The translations under genes were made by a program, and so were the position numbers. A stretch of 64,000 nucleotides of DNA, taken from contig JAYMTJ010000039.1 in NCBI GenBank assembly GCA_036897525.1, positions 1-64,000 of the forward strand, read 5' to 3'. Under the pieces are notes generated by a model that searched no databases, was not told the origin of the DNA, and saw nothing but the letters and a program-made list of their open reading frames with translations. Each line of letters begins with the position of its first letter. Position 1 is the first letter of the stretch. Of this stretch, positions 21,763 through 33,120 are shown piece after piece. The DNA is from Pelargonium x hortorum (lineage: Eukaryota; Streptophyta; Magnoliopsida; Geraniales; Geraniaceae).

Positions 21763-24700
21763 ACGAGGTAAAAAAAATCTTTATTAATTAAGCGATTGAG
21801 TAAGAAACCCTAGAAAAGGTAATTAAAAAAAAAGGGTACTTAAACTGAAGCTTTTGCTTGGCAAATGCTAGGTATAGACTCTTTATATAATAGACTGACA
21901 GCATGCCCTGTCTAAGAAGGTACATTACTCACTCAGTCACTGTAATATAATGCAAGCTTCTTATCTCTTCCTAATGTAATGACTACGCCGGTAAATGAGT
22001 CATAAAGCTCTCTTGAAAAGTATAACCCCTAAAGCATCTCTATCACATAGCACTTGAATGCCTATACCCAATCTCTGGCTCAGGAGCCCTCTTGACCTCT
22101 AAGGACCCACTCGCTAACCAAACACCTCCAGTTCTTGCTGTCGAGGCAAGGCCTATCTAGTCGATGGGGCTTTCCGATATAGGTCTTCTTGTTCAGATTC
22201 AGTGTAACAGCAGCGAAACCCTAAACACCGAGGAGAAGTACCATGCAAAAGGGACTTACCCGATAGACTGTATTGAAGGTATGCTATGCTATGGGCATTG
22301 GCAAGCCAGTCTCTTCATTCTATTAGGTTAATATCCTTACAGTTTTCTGAGTGTCACAGGATTCAAGTCTGGATCCCCTTCCCTTATCAAAAGTCTCAAA
22401 TATAAAGTGATAATTTTGAATGATACTTACAAAATAGTTATGGTATTCACGTAAAGGAAAAGAAACTCAATCCCCTTAAAAACTTTAGAAAAAAGGATTG
22501 GCACGACTTCGAAAGCATACATAAAAAAAACTTAGGTTCGAGTCACACAGTTATCGGGGATCCCCCTTATTTGTAGAATACTTTCATTTTGAATTATGGC
22601 TCCTTTTTTTTTATAGATGCTAATTAGTGTAAGAAATAATTCTTACTGCTGGTAGTAGGGATGATTTAAACAAACAGCCCGGGTTAATAGCCTAAGGTCG
22701 AGGTTTTTATTCAAGTATCAATAAGGAGAAAGTCTCTTTTTTTTTTAGAATAGAGTTTCACTCTTGTTATATATTTAGTTTAGGGCAAAGGAGGGTCCTG
22801 TTCTTTCCTGTTTCGCATGAGACGTTAAATACCGACTTTCAATTAAGAATGGAAAGCTCTCTAGAGGACTTTATGAGATGAGAAATCTCTTGTACAAAGG
22901 TTCTTCTCCACTAATCAAACTTTCCGGATCGATCCTATTAAGGGTATTCCCTTAAAAATTTTTTTATAAGAGCCCCCGACACAGAACTCTTTACAATAAA
23001 TACAAAGCTCACCTATAATCTTAATAGGCACAAAAAACAAAAGGCAGATCAGAACCACAACTGCAGCATCTGGAAAAGAGTACCTTGGGCTTTAACATAA
23101 CAATCGAGTTATCTACTAGTCTATACGTGTTTCTTGGACCAGGAAGATCGCTACTAAGAGTTATTAAATTAAGCAGAATTATTCCTTTTTTTGCGGAGAG
23201 TTTTAATAAAGAAAGATTTTAGATAGTGAATAATCAAAGTGTAATTTTACAATTTATATGTGAGAGCTAGAGATATTGTGTAGAAAGTAAATTGCTTCGT
23301 TTCGTGATATAAATAATGTTTAATTCCTGACACACTCTCTTTGTTTTGCTTCGTAGCACTAGAATACTAAGGAGTTTACTTCAATTTAAGGTCGTAGATT
23401 ATATTATATCTTGTGGGTCCGGTTCATATTAACACAGGGGACACTAAAGTTTCGTTTACCGAAGCCTATATCAGATCTTTCTTATTTTTTAAATTAAAGA
23501 GGGGTCTTGATATTTAGTGGATAACGATCAAAAATATCAACATTACACGGGTTAGTCCGCCCTTAAAAAAGTATCGTCAACGCATGAAAAAAGACTTTTT
23601 CTCAACTATACCGTTGGTTCGATTTTCGATTATTGGGTAACTAACTTATAGTTAATTAATTAAAACAAGATAACAAACAGGACGATACTCTGGTCTAAAC
23701 TTAGTAAGTTGCCCATTTAAGACAGAAAACTATGCTTTTTATTTTATTAAGCTATTATAAAAGGTGCCTTTATAGAGTTTAATATTTATGGGTGTTTTAG
23801 TTGGATCTCTAAGCAAATAGTCGTGTTAAAAATCTTTCCTTAACCGCCCCAGCGCAAATCTACTGCGTAATAAAAGTAAGTAAAAAAAGGAGCTCATCCT
23901 ATGATCAGGTATGTTACAGAAGATAATTTATGGACCCGTTTATTTCTTATATACAACGTTTACAGTAGAATAGTGCGGGGATAAAACACAGGAGAGGGAT
24001 GAACCTCCTATAACGAAATTAGGCTTTCTACTGTAAATGATGTACCCTAAACGCAGAATTCTGAATAACGATTAATTTCAAAGAAACCTAGCAGATATTT
24101 CTAATGCTAATCAGTATTTTGCATGACTTATTACTTAATACAAGATCTCTCTGTCATTGTCATATTCTGGGGCACCCCTAAATAAATACGAAAGTGTTCA
24201 AACCTTGATAATAGTAAGTAGGGGCACTATAATTAAGTATTCTTAAACTTCCCTTACTAAAACTTAACTGCACAAGACATGTATTTGAAAAAAGCGAAGG
24301 AGACCTATACTTTTTTGAAAAACCTAGGCAAGCAAAGGAAGATTATAGTTGCCTAATCTGTTAAATTAGGAGTTACTTTGTATGTAAAAAAAAGCTAATT
24401 TGCATTTTCGTATTTGTAAGAGTATAAAGGATATTATGAGTCTGAAAAGGTATGAGTTCGGATACTCTGTTGTATCGCGTTGAGGAAAAGTTAGTTACAT
24501 ATCAGCAAGGAACCCCTGTTGATGGACTCGGTCTTTCCTTTCACAAAAAATAGATTTGATATGTGATATGTGGCAAGATGACCTTGGAGTATCGAGTACT
24601 TAAAGTACTCTATCTATAAAGAGGTAATTAGAACTAGAAGCTTTCTTTTTTTCGCGAGTTTCTTTTAGTATTTTATTCAAAGTATGAAGTTGATACTGCT

Positions 24701-25269
24701 AAAGAGTCCGCCTCTGTTTATACTTACACGAGTCCGTCCTAACCCTTTTTTTATGTAAAAAAAGATTCCTATGCCTGTTTGCAGTACTTAAGATACGGGT
24801 TTCCTTTTCTATATTCGGATTAAATTTATGTTGTCATTAACCTAGTTATTACAAATAAGTTGAGTAGAATTCAGTTATATACCTTGAATTCCTAAAATAC
24901 ATAAAGTTGTTTATAGACAGCTACATACCTACTACTACCGGGTATTAACACAAGAACTCCCTTATACCATACTTAAGAGGGGAGGGCTTAACCTTTAAAC
25001 TCTAATTTTAGTAGAGTTGAGGAAGGCGACAGCGCCCTAAAGATAACAAACCAGAGATTTTTGGTTAAAAGTGTAAAATGAAATCTATATCATAGGGTAA
25101 ACCACTACTTCTGAATATCATAAAATATTTAGGTAGGGTATGGATTAGTTATGGAATTGCATATTATATCATAAATAGGCGGCTCCTCGAAAGCTATCGA
25201 TGTATTATAGTTTTGCACGACTCCTGCTCTTTGTAGGAGATCTAAGAATTAAAAAACTCCTATTGAGAT
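21763..25269. other. Gene-free sequence with an island at 22.0-22.3 kb
   Basis: The island at about 22020-22350 is nearer to 45% G+C and lacks homopolymer runs, but carries no frame of 60 codons. Its GTCGATGGGGC (about 22157) recurs at about 26430. AT-rich sequence follows. No gene recognised. Confidence 0.5.
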
Positions 25270-25309
25270 AGTTTATCTAAATTTATTTTAAATAAATTAC
25301 AGATAAACT
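25270..25309. other. 40-bp imperfect palindrome
   Basis: AGTTTATCTAAATTTATTT and AAATAAATTACAGATAAACT are reverse complements apart from a one-to-two-base interruption in the middle of the arms. There is almost no loop, so it could form a long stem or cruciform. It lies in AT-rich sequence with no gene nearby. A replication or recombination role is possible but unsupported. Confidence 0.7.
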
Positions 25310-28300
25310 CGGTATGCTGGCCAAGTCTTAAACTTATGAAATATTTGAGGTCTTCTGCAAGGCAAATAGTAGAGTGCTCTTGGTTGCTATAAAAGGGAGA
25401 TCTTTTAGCTCCTTAGTAACCCCTTTTTAATGTAATTTGCTTATATTTATATAAATAATTATAGAATTAAATATACCGTGTTTATTTTGTTTGGAAATAG
25501 AATATGAAAAAGTGCTTGTGCTTGATAAGTTATAAATAGGTTTTTACTTCTGATTGATGAGCAGTACAAAATAGAAATCTCTGATAGGTATAGAAAGTTT
25601 AGAAAACTTGTTAGAGGGACTCGTCCCGAACTCTAGATTGTTGGTAGCTCTAACCCCGTCAAAAAAAGGCGGTTAAGTTCATAAAGGTTTAGGATATTTT
25701 CCTTCCATATTTCCAAGAAATAAAGGTAACTCTCTAATGAAAAGGGTGCCTTTTTTTCAAGCAAAGCCTTTTCACTTTTTTTTTGAATACCATCCAATGT
25801 ATACTTTTATATGATTTATATATGACTAGATACCAATTACTTATAGATAGATTACCTACCAAAACCGATGTAACAATACTTGGGGTAGCTTGGGTTTTAA
25901 GGATAATTATTCCCTAATTATTAAAAAAAATATAGAACGTCGATCTTTTGACTTTAGTAAAGGAGTCCAGTCCCATTACATTATTCTACTTTATGCTGGG
26001 TTTATAATGCTATTACGGGGTACTCGGTATCTTCATTCTTTATAGCTCTTTTCTGCTAGCAATTAGGTTCAGTATTTTCTATTGAATATTAAGAAAGGTT
26101 GGTTCACTATAGGATAGGGTTGCCGCTTATGAGGACAGGCCTTTTAGTTAAAAGAGCATGGACTGGTATATAAAAAACCATCGCTTTATTTTTTGCCGGA
26201 TTACAGAAGTCTTCCGTACAGTTCCTCGAATTAGTATCAAATCAAACGCAAAGGCGTGAGGGATGCTGATACGTTGGCTTTAGAAAAAGTAACTGCTAGA
26301 GAGTACACCACTTCACTTAAAAACCCTATAAATTAAATTAGTAAGGGTATAACACAGGATTGTCCGATCAAGTGTATTTTTTCCTATTCAAAGAAGTCCG
26401 GAATGCGGGCTCGAACCTATGCTTTTAGGTCGATGGGGCCTATGCTATAACATAGAATTCTAGGATCTTGGGAGGTAGTTATCAACTACTGTTTGCTGTA
26501 CTAGCTTTCCGAGAAGAGTTGTTAAGTTAAAAAGAGGCACTATAATCAAGCTGGGATAATTATGTGGGATAGATTGTTTACGCCGTTCTAGGAACCAAGA
26601 GAAAAGAAGCTTTATTTCTAGGTTATATAATTTTTTTTTGTAAATTCAATTAAGGGGTATATACTTTGATTATTTATTCATTGTCTTCCGTTTAAGTTTT
26701 TTCTTAGAAAAGTTATCTTATCTAGATAAAATCCTTTAACATTACACTAGAATGAAAATGGCTTTCCCAGGAGCCTTGTTAAGTAGTTTTCCAGCCCCTT
26801 TTATTTTATACCCTAATGCTTTGCGCTGTAATAAAAAAGCTTCCTGTAGCTCACGAAGTAAATAAGGATAGATATAAAGTAGGTCTTACAAAAAACCAAG
26901 CCCTGTACCAAGTCACTTACCTATACCTTGTTTACACGAAACTGGGTTTAATTTAAGCGGATATACTTTCTTAAAACATAATACCTTAGGAATACCTATA
27001 AACCAAAAAGGGAACCCTTATCTTATAGAGTCACTTTGTTTATATGGCGGACTAGACAATTCACTTAAAGTATCCGGATTTACTTGCAAAGAATATGGAA
27101 AAGCACTTAAGATTAAGAGAGAAAAGAAAAGGGATTTTCTAGAGCCGAAAAGGTCTCCTTTAATACTTGTTTCGGGGGGTTATTTACACGTAAAGAGCAC
27201 TCCCTGAAGTTATATTTGACTCTATTTTTTGGGACCCTGTAAGGGATAACTCAGTATTTTCAGTTAAGTGGGCTGTCTAAAGTCTCTATAATTGGCGACA
27301 ACTGATATTTTTTAGGATTCCGTTTCAAGATTCTTTTCTACTCACATTTAAGAGCTAAAGCTGCAAATAACTACTCAAGTAATGGACAATACAAAGTACT
27401 CTTGGAGTTTCCGTATTATAATGCCCTGTATAATAAAATAATATAAGGAATTTCTAGTTGTAAAAGCCAAAAATTTATAACCACTCTCATTGTTCTACTC
27501 TAATTACGAAAGTCTTTTTTAGCTATCCTAAATGCTACCTTATTACTCGAGCTGCTCTGGATAGATCAAGCCTTTATTTTAAGTTATGCGAGTTTTCGCT
27601 TTTGAGTGATCGTATATCCGTGTCAAAAGACTCTTAAAAGCTCCCTTAAATCTGCCCATACCCTTACAAAAACCCTAAGGAAAGGGCTACTTTGTAGAGG
27701 TACACCCCAGGGAAAGCCGTAACTTTTTAGTTAATAACTAACTAGAACCTCGGTAAGATATAGAACAAAAACGAGAATAAGACATGAAGGATAGAGACTT
27801 GGAAGATAGGACAAGCATAAACTTTTCTTTCTAGGTGGGCTAGTACTATAAGAAAGAGTGAATTACGCTTTAAATAAGATACTCTTGCTAATTCACTAAT
27901 ATAATAGAGGTTTATTTTGATAAGAAGTTGTGATATTAGAACAGAGAAAGAAGAAAGAGGGCCAAAGAAGGGCTCCTTACCTTAGGGAATGGAATAGGAT
28001 AGATTCTGTAGCAATTGGCTTTACAATGGAGAATAAATCACAAAAGGATTCGGAAGCAGCTAATATCCAGCAAGAAAGTCTTTTCAAACGAAATGTCACA
28101 ACAAACAAATAGGTAAGCCATTTTTACTAACTACTACTAAATAGACTGAGGGTAAGTGAGAACCCCCTTTTATATCCCATCTCTATGGAAAAGTCTGTTA
28201 TCTGTTTAACAATGACTAGCAAAATTCTATATCTAGACCCCTTTTTACTTCATTTTGTCCTTACCTTAGGTAGGTATATTATATTACATACTAAGCTTCA

Positions 28301-28736
28301 TATTATTTGTATTATCTTAATAGGGTAGAGAAAAAATCTTACTTAAAAAAAGAAGGCAAGCTTAATGAAGCAGTAATGCATTAATCTATATCTTAGAACA
28401 AGAGCCTCGCTTTATATCGCACTCAAAAAACGAATTCTTCGAATTTAATCAATGAATCTATAGTTTGCCTCTAACGGAACAGGAAAATGCATTAGATTTC
28501 TTTACCCAAGATAAGCTTGCTAGGCAATGAAAAATTAGTCAAGTCACATATTTCATAAATCTGGATTCTAATTAATTCTAAATTAGTTTGGTATATAGGA
28601 GCTCTTTGATGCAAAGACTTTTTCAATATGAGTGAGTTAGAATAGGTCCCTTTTGTCTTGGTATTGAGATCCAATAAATGATTCTTTTTTTAAGGAATAG
28701 CATATGCTGTTTAAAAGTTGTAAATTGAGAGCTTTC
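25310..28736. other. AT-rich gene-free sequence
   Basis: TAGAACGTCG at about 25934 echoes the same LSU rRNA word seen at 7631 but again without rRNA-like flanks. A 60-codon plus-strand frame at 27930-28112 and a 60-codon minus-strand frame at 28492-28674 are of chance length. I see nothing else. Confidence 0.5.
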
Positions 28737-28749
28737 ATATATATATATA
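28737..28749 (+). repeat. Short (AT)n run
   Basis: Thirteen bases of alternating A and T. It is too short to mean much. Confidence 0.9.
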
Positions 28750-28922
28750 GACTAGAGTTTGAAGTTTTGTGCTTAAAAAGCAATTAAGAATGAGTAAGGA
28801 ATGCATATATACTTGAAAAAAGTTACCCAGATATTTAAATAAATACCCAAATCCTGCAAGCAAAAGGATAAGCTAAAAACTACTATAAGTATAGTATGTA
28901 TAGTAAGCTACAAGAATACAAC

Positions 28923-29055
28923 AGCTACAAGGAACCATAACAACAAAAAGAAGAAGAATACTGCTAAGAAAGGTACACAGATACAGACTTAGAGAGTTAT
29001 AGGTATTACAGGTATGAAGATTGAGAGTTCTAAGGGAATATCTGTAGGAGAGTAC
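28923..29055 (+). repeat. Diverged dispersed repeat, block family 1, copy 2
   Basis: AGGAACCATAA (28930), ACAGATACAG (28977) and ATAGGTATTA (28999) sit at the same spacing as in copy 1 at 20018. Over the intervening 84 bp I count about 55% identity by hand, not strong alone. The 20-of-21 match at 29017-29037 to 19966-19986 and the shared GGAGAGTAC (29047; 20111) strengthen the link, though the first of these lies on the other side of the core in copy 1. The translated core again reads as a lysine-rich peptide (ATRNHNNKKKK). Confidence 0.4.
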
Positions 29056-29751
29056 TTTGTTCTAGAGATTCTGTGCCGCTAAATTTCGTAAGAGTTTTTT
29101 TCCGGAGAGTTCCGCAGGTTATTAGAGCAAGTTTAAGAAATTGTGGTTTACAAGGAATTTGAAAGTAGAGTCAGTTTAGATATAAGCCCCCCCTAGTTGA
29201 AACTCTAGAATCCCCGGTAGAACGTTCAGCTTCAGCCGGAAAACAAGGGTTCAGACGAGGGAAAAGTCCTGTTTTCTGCCTCTTTTCAGTGCCTTTTCTA
29301 GTTAGAAGAGAAGTTAGGCTGTTTAGGTGGCTTACCTAACCGGGGTATTTATTCCTTTAATTATTAGTAAAACTGGTAATTCAAATTCTACCCTCTTACT
29401 TGAATTCCTAGAGCCTATCAAGCGGTTATACTTCTCTTCTAAAGCTTCAAAATTGAATGAAATTAGCAGTAACAGAGTCAGGGTATATATCATATAGGTT
29501 TTTCGATACTAGAGACTTGACTTTTACTTGACAAAAGGAGTTTTCAGGGGAATAAAAATAAGTCGCTCCAACTCCCAGGCACAGGTAAATTCTTAGCAAA
29601 AAAGCTTGCCTTGGATATTATTAAAAAATTTTTTATACAGTATTTTTGAGTTCAATTAGAACTTAGTAAGATGTAGTTTTGGGGAGTATAGGACCTATTT
29701 TTTTCATATTCTTTCTTTGTAATAACTCCTTCTGAAAAAACTAGATCTTGA
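29056..29751. other. AT-rich gene-free sequence
   Basis: No frame of 60 codons, RNA gene or repeat recognised. Confidence 0.55.
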
Positions 29752-29769
29752 CTGCGGGCGCGACGCGGC
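29752..29769. other. Short G+C-rich patch
   Basis: CTGCGGGCGCGACGCGGC has 16 of 18 bases G or C in sequence otherwise near 35%. It is followed by TTGAACC, so on the minus strand it follows a tRNA T-loop-like GGTTCAAG. I could not fold a tRNA around it. Compare the patch at 43708. Confidence 0.8.
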
Positions 29770-32661
29770 TTGAACCTTTGGGTTTATTCAGTTCGAAGTG
29801 CTTCTTTGCCTACCCGAAGAGTTCGAATACTTCTTATCTTAAGGGAATGGGATACTTATTTTCCAGCTATAACAAGGAACTAGATTAATCTTGGAATATT
29901 ATATAAGTAATTAAAAAGGATCCTCAAAATGGATTCTTTTGTCCGATATTTGAACCTGTATTTTTGGGTATTTCCATAAAAAAAGCAGTGGATCGCAGGA
30001 ATAACTCGTATTTAAGTAAAGCACCGTAAAATGGAAAAGCTGTACTAGGATTACTTGTCTCGAAACGGATTTAAAAACTTTGGTTTATAGAGAAAAAAAA
30101 GCTCTACCCTAAAGCATATTAAAAAACCCAAGAAATCGAAATCCGTTAAGTAGAAGATTTTGTATTAGAGTTTACTAGCAAAATACGAAAAGTGAGGAAC
30201 CCTATGAAAACTTAGCGAGAACCTGACTACATCTCTTAAACTATATAAATCTTGCCGAAGTCAATTGAAATCTAAAACCAGGGGGACTTGTAAGAAACTT
30301 GCATTACTCCAGGATATCATAGAGAAAACGAGCATTACGATTTCATTTCAGATAGATTTGTTTAATCAATAGAAAATTGATTAAGGACGCCCCTTTATCG
30401 CACAAAGAGACTAACAGTTCTTACATGAGAGTTACTCCTATCCTATCTCATAACTTCTACTTTTAAAATACCTATAAAGTATCAAGAAATCAATTACTAT
30501 ACATATTTTAGAATTTAAACAGAGAGCCCATCCCATTATTAAAGTTTTTTTGCCCCTATTCTCCGTAATTTATTGTTACTACTAGAAAACTAAGCTATAT
30601 TAATATTAGGCTTTAGAATTTCCTTTTTTGAGGCTTTTAAGTAAAGTTATTTCCCAATATCTGTATTCAAACAGCTCTTGATCTTAATAACTAAAAAAGC
30701 AATGTCGGGGTTAATCTCTTCTTTAACGAATTCGGTGATTAGGAACGCAAAGCCTGCAAGACTAATCCATGTACTACAAGGTTCGTCTCCTCCTATACGA
30801 TAAGCAAATAAGACAAGAGGAATCTTCTCTAAATTAAACAACTGTAAGACTCTAATATAATAGAATTGTAATTATAAAGACAATTATAGCCATTTTCTAT
30901 TCCATAATCCATAGCTAAACTAAATACATTTATTTATTACAATCTATTACAAAAACTAATTATAAGAGTAATACAATATAAAGCTATAACAACTCTATAC
31001 TTCATACTATATATTCTAGCAGCAAATCCATTAGCGGAATAAGTCTAGGGACAGACTGGCACATGAAGACGGGAGAGGTCTCTCTACACCTAGTATCTCT
31101 ACTAATCCTAAGAAACATAGCTCTAAAGATTCTACTCTTAAGTCTCAAAGAAAGCTGGGAGTCAAGTCAATAAAGAAGGTATGAAAGTCAATTTATTCTG
31201 TTTCCAGGGTTCCCATTTCAGGTAATAAGTATAGGTATTTTGGGAGTCTCAATAAAGCTAAGGAAAGATGGTTTCGGTTTTCCAGTTTTAAGTGTTTTGA
31301 GGACAGATCTTTTTTTAAGAAGGGGGATAGCTTTCAAAGACAAGAATACAATTCAGATCAGAGAGTTCCATCTAGAAATTCTTAGGATTTAGAGCTACAC
31401 TTACTTTGCAGGCTCTACCAACTTCCTTAGAACTGAGACAGGAATCCCACATGTAATTGGAGTGGACTCAGTAAGTAGGCTCGCTTTCAAGTAACTCTAT
31501 ATAAAAAGAAAATTCAGAATAAAAGGAACTTCCTAAGCTAAACGAAATTCTGTTGGGACGCAAGTCTAATATGTGTGAAGGTGTCTAAACAAGTCCTAAA
31601 ATTCTTAGTCTTTAAAATCTTTATATAGGGTATTATAGACCTGTTTAATGAGAGCTGTAAAATCACTTAATTGAACTAAAAATTAGAGAGTGAAATATTA
31701 CTAATTATGCGCAGGGATTCTTTACAATATTGAAACAAGGTCTAACTAGACTCTGGATTTCCGTTAAAACTAAGCGGTAAAGTACAAAACTTTGGTTCAA
31801 GCCTTGACAACACAGGAGTCTCTCAAGAATATTAGACTATAGGTTATTCAAAAGGAGAAAGCAATACACCTACCTTGTCTATTAAAACTGGTAAAACCAA
31901 ATCACTCATAAAAGTCGAGTTTATTTGTAAAGCCCCCGGAAAATGCCGAGGATTCTAATTTCTAGAAGTCTAGTACCCCTCACTTGGTTTATTTATACTC
32001 TTTATCGAATTCCTTTTACAACGAAATACCCGGGGATTTCAAAAAAAAAGACTAGGACAAGCTTTAATGCTGCTCTAATAATAGAGTAACCCATTTCTAA
32101 GCGCAAAGCAGAGAATGGGACCTCCCTTAAATCTTTCTTTCATGCATATATTCACTATACTTTATTTATAAATAAAAAGGCCGATCACAACACAAAGGAG
32201 AATGTGTAGGAACGCTCTAGGCAGAACTAGAATAGCCAAAGAACTGACTCTAGGTTTAATTAAACGAGTCTAAGGCCTTTTTTTATAACCTGGAATCTCT
32301 TCCAAGAATTGACTATGAGAGTGAGAGGGACTTCGAAAACAAGGCACATTTTTTGTGGTATTCTGGATACCCTTTTTTGTAGGGCATAATCTTAAGGGAG
32401 AGAATCTTCTAGGCAACCCATCTACAATTAGTCTAGAAAGAATAGCCTTTCTGCGTCAAGAGTCTAAATAACAAAAACACAGCTTGATGTGATTTTATAG
32501 TAGTCCGTATTACATTACAGCTGGTTAGAACAGCGAAAGAAGAGGAAGTTTACTTAATAGAACTACTATAAAGGCATGGGTATTAAGACTCGGTAGGCGA
32601 AGACTTGGATAATAGGTACTAAAATAAGTGTATAAGTACAGAGGGAATCCCTTAAGTCCAG
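29770..32661. other. AT-rich gene-free sequence
   Basis: A 64-codon minus-strand frame at 30647-30841 is of chance length and unrecognised. AAGACAAGAATACAATT near 31334 recurs near 50858, at chance-level length. Nothing else seen. Confidence 0.5.
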
Positions 32662-32691
32662 GCAGCAAAAGGGCCCGTAAGAGAGTTACAG
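32662..32691 (+). repeat. Diverged dispersed repeat, block family 1, partial copy 3
   Basis: GCAGCAAAAGGGCCCGTAAG followed by AGAGTTACAG aligns with 20038-20068 (GCAGCTATAAGGGCTCGTAA and on) at about 27 of 31 positions with two single-base gaps. In the frame matching copy 1 the core reads KRARKRVT against IRARKKIQ. This is the best of the short partial matches. Confidence 0.35.
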
Positions 32692-33108
32692 GCAACAAGC
32701 TCTGTAAGAGTATAGCTACAACAAATGAAATGTAACTCTAGGGCTGTCAAGAATTCGAGCTAGGAATATAGACACAGAGAAAGAGACCTTTTGAGGAGCT
32801 ATTTAGTTCTATTTTCATATTCTGGTATGGTATAAGGATAAGGAAGGGACAACTATTCTGCTGGAAAGTGATTAGGATTAGTTAAAAATCGGAGAGGAAA
32901 ATCAATCCTTATGTAGCTGATGACAATTAGGAGAGCCGGGTTGCACTAAGTTACTAGTTTGAGATAAGAAGCTGAATCTCGAGCTAGAGGACTTTTTTAT
33001 CCTAGTATCTGGGTACGTGGGAGGGGGGTTAAGCCAAGAGTACTGTTTCTGCAATTCCAGCTTTACAAGAGGCGATTAAAAAAGTAATTAAAGAACTTTT
33101 ACGAGTTA
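32692..33108. other. Gene-free sequence
   Basis: A G-run (GGGAGGGGGG) lies near 33018. No frame or RNA recognised. Confidence 0.5.
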
Positions 33109-33120
33109 ACGGGCGCCCGT
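33109..33120. other. 12-bp G+C-rich perfect palindrome
   Basis: ACGGGCGCCCGT is its own reverse complement and ten of its twelve bases are G or C. Such a site is not expected in 64 kb at this composition. Confidence 0.9.
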
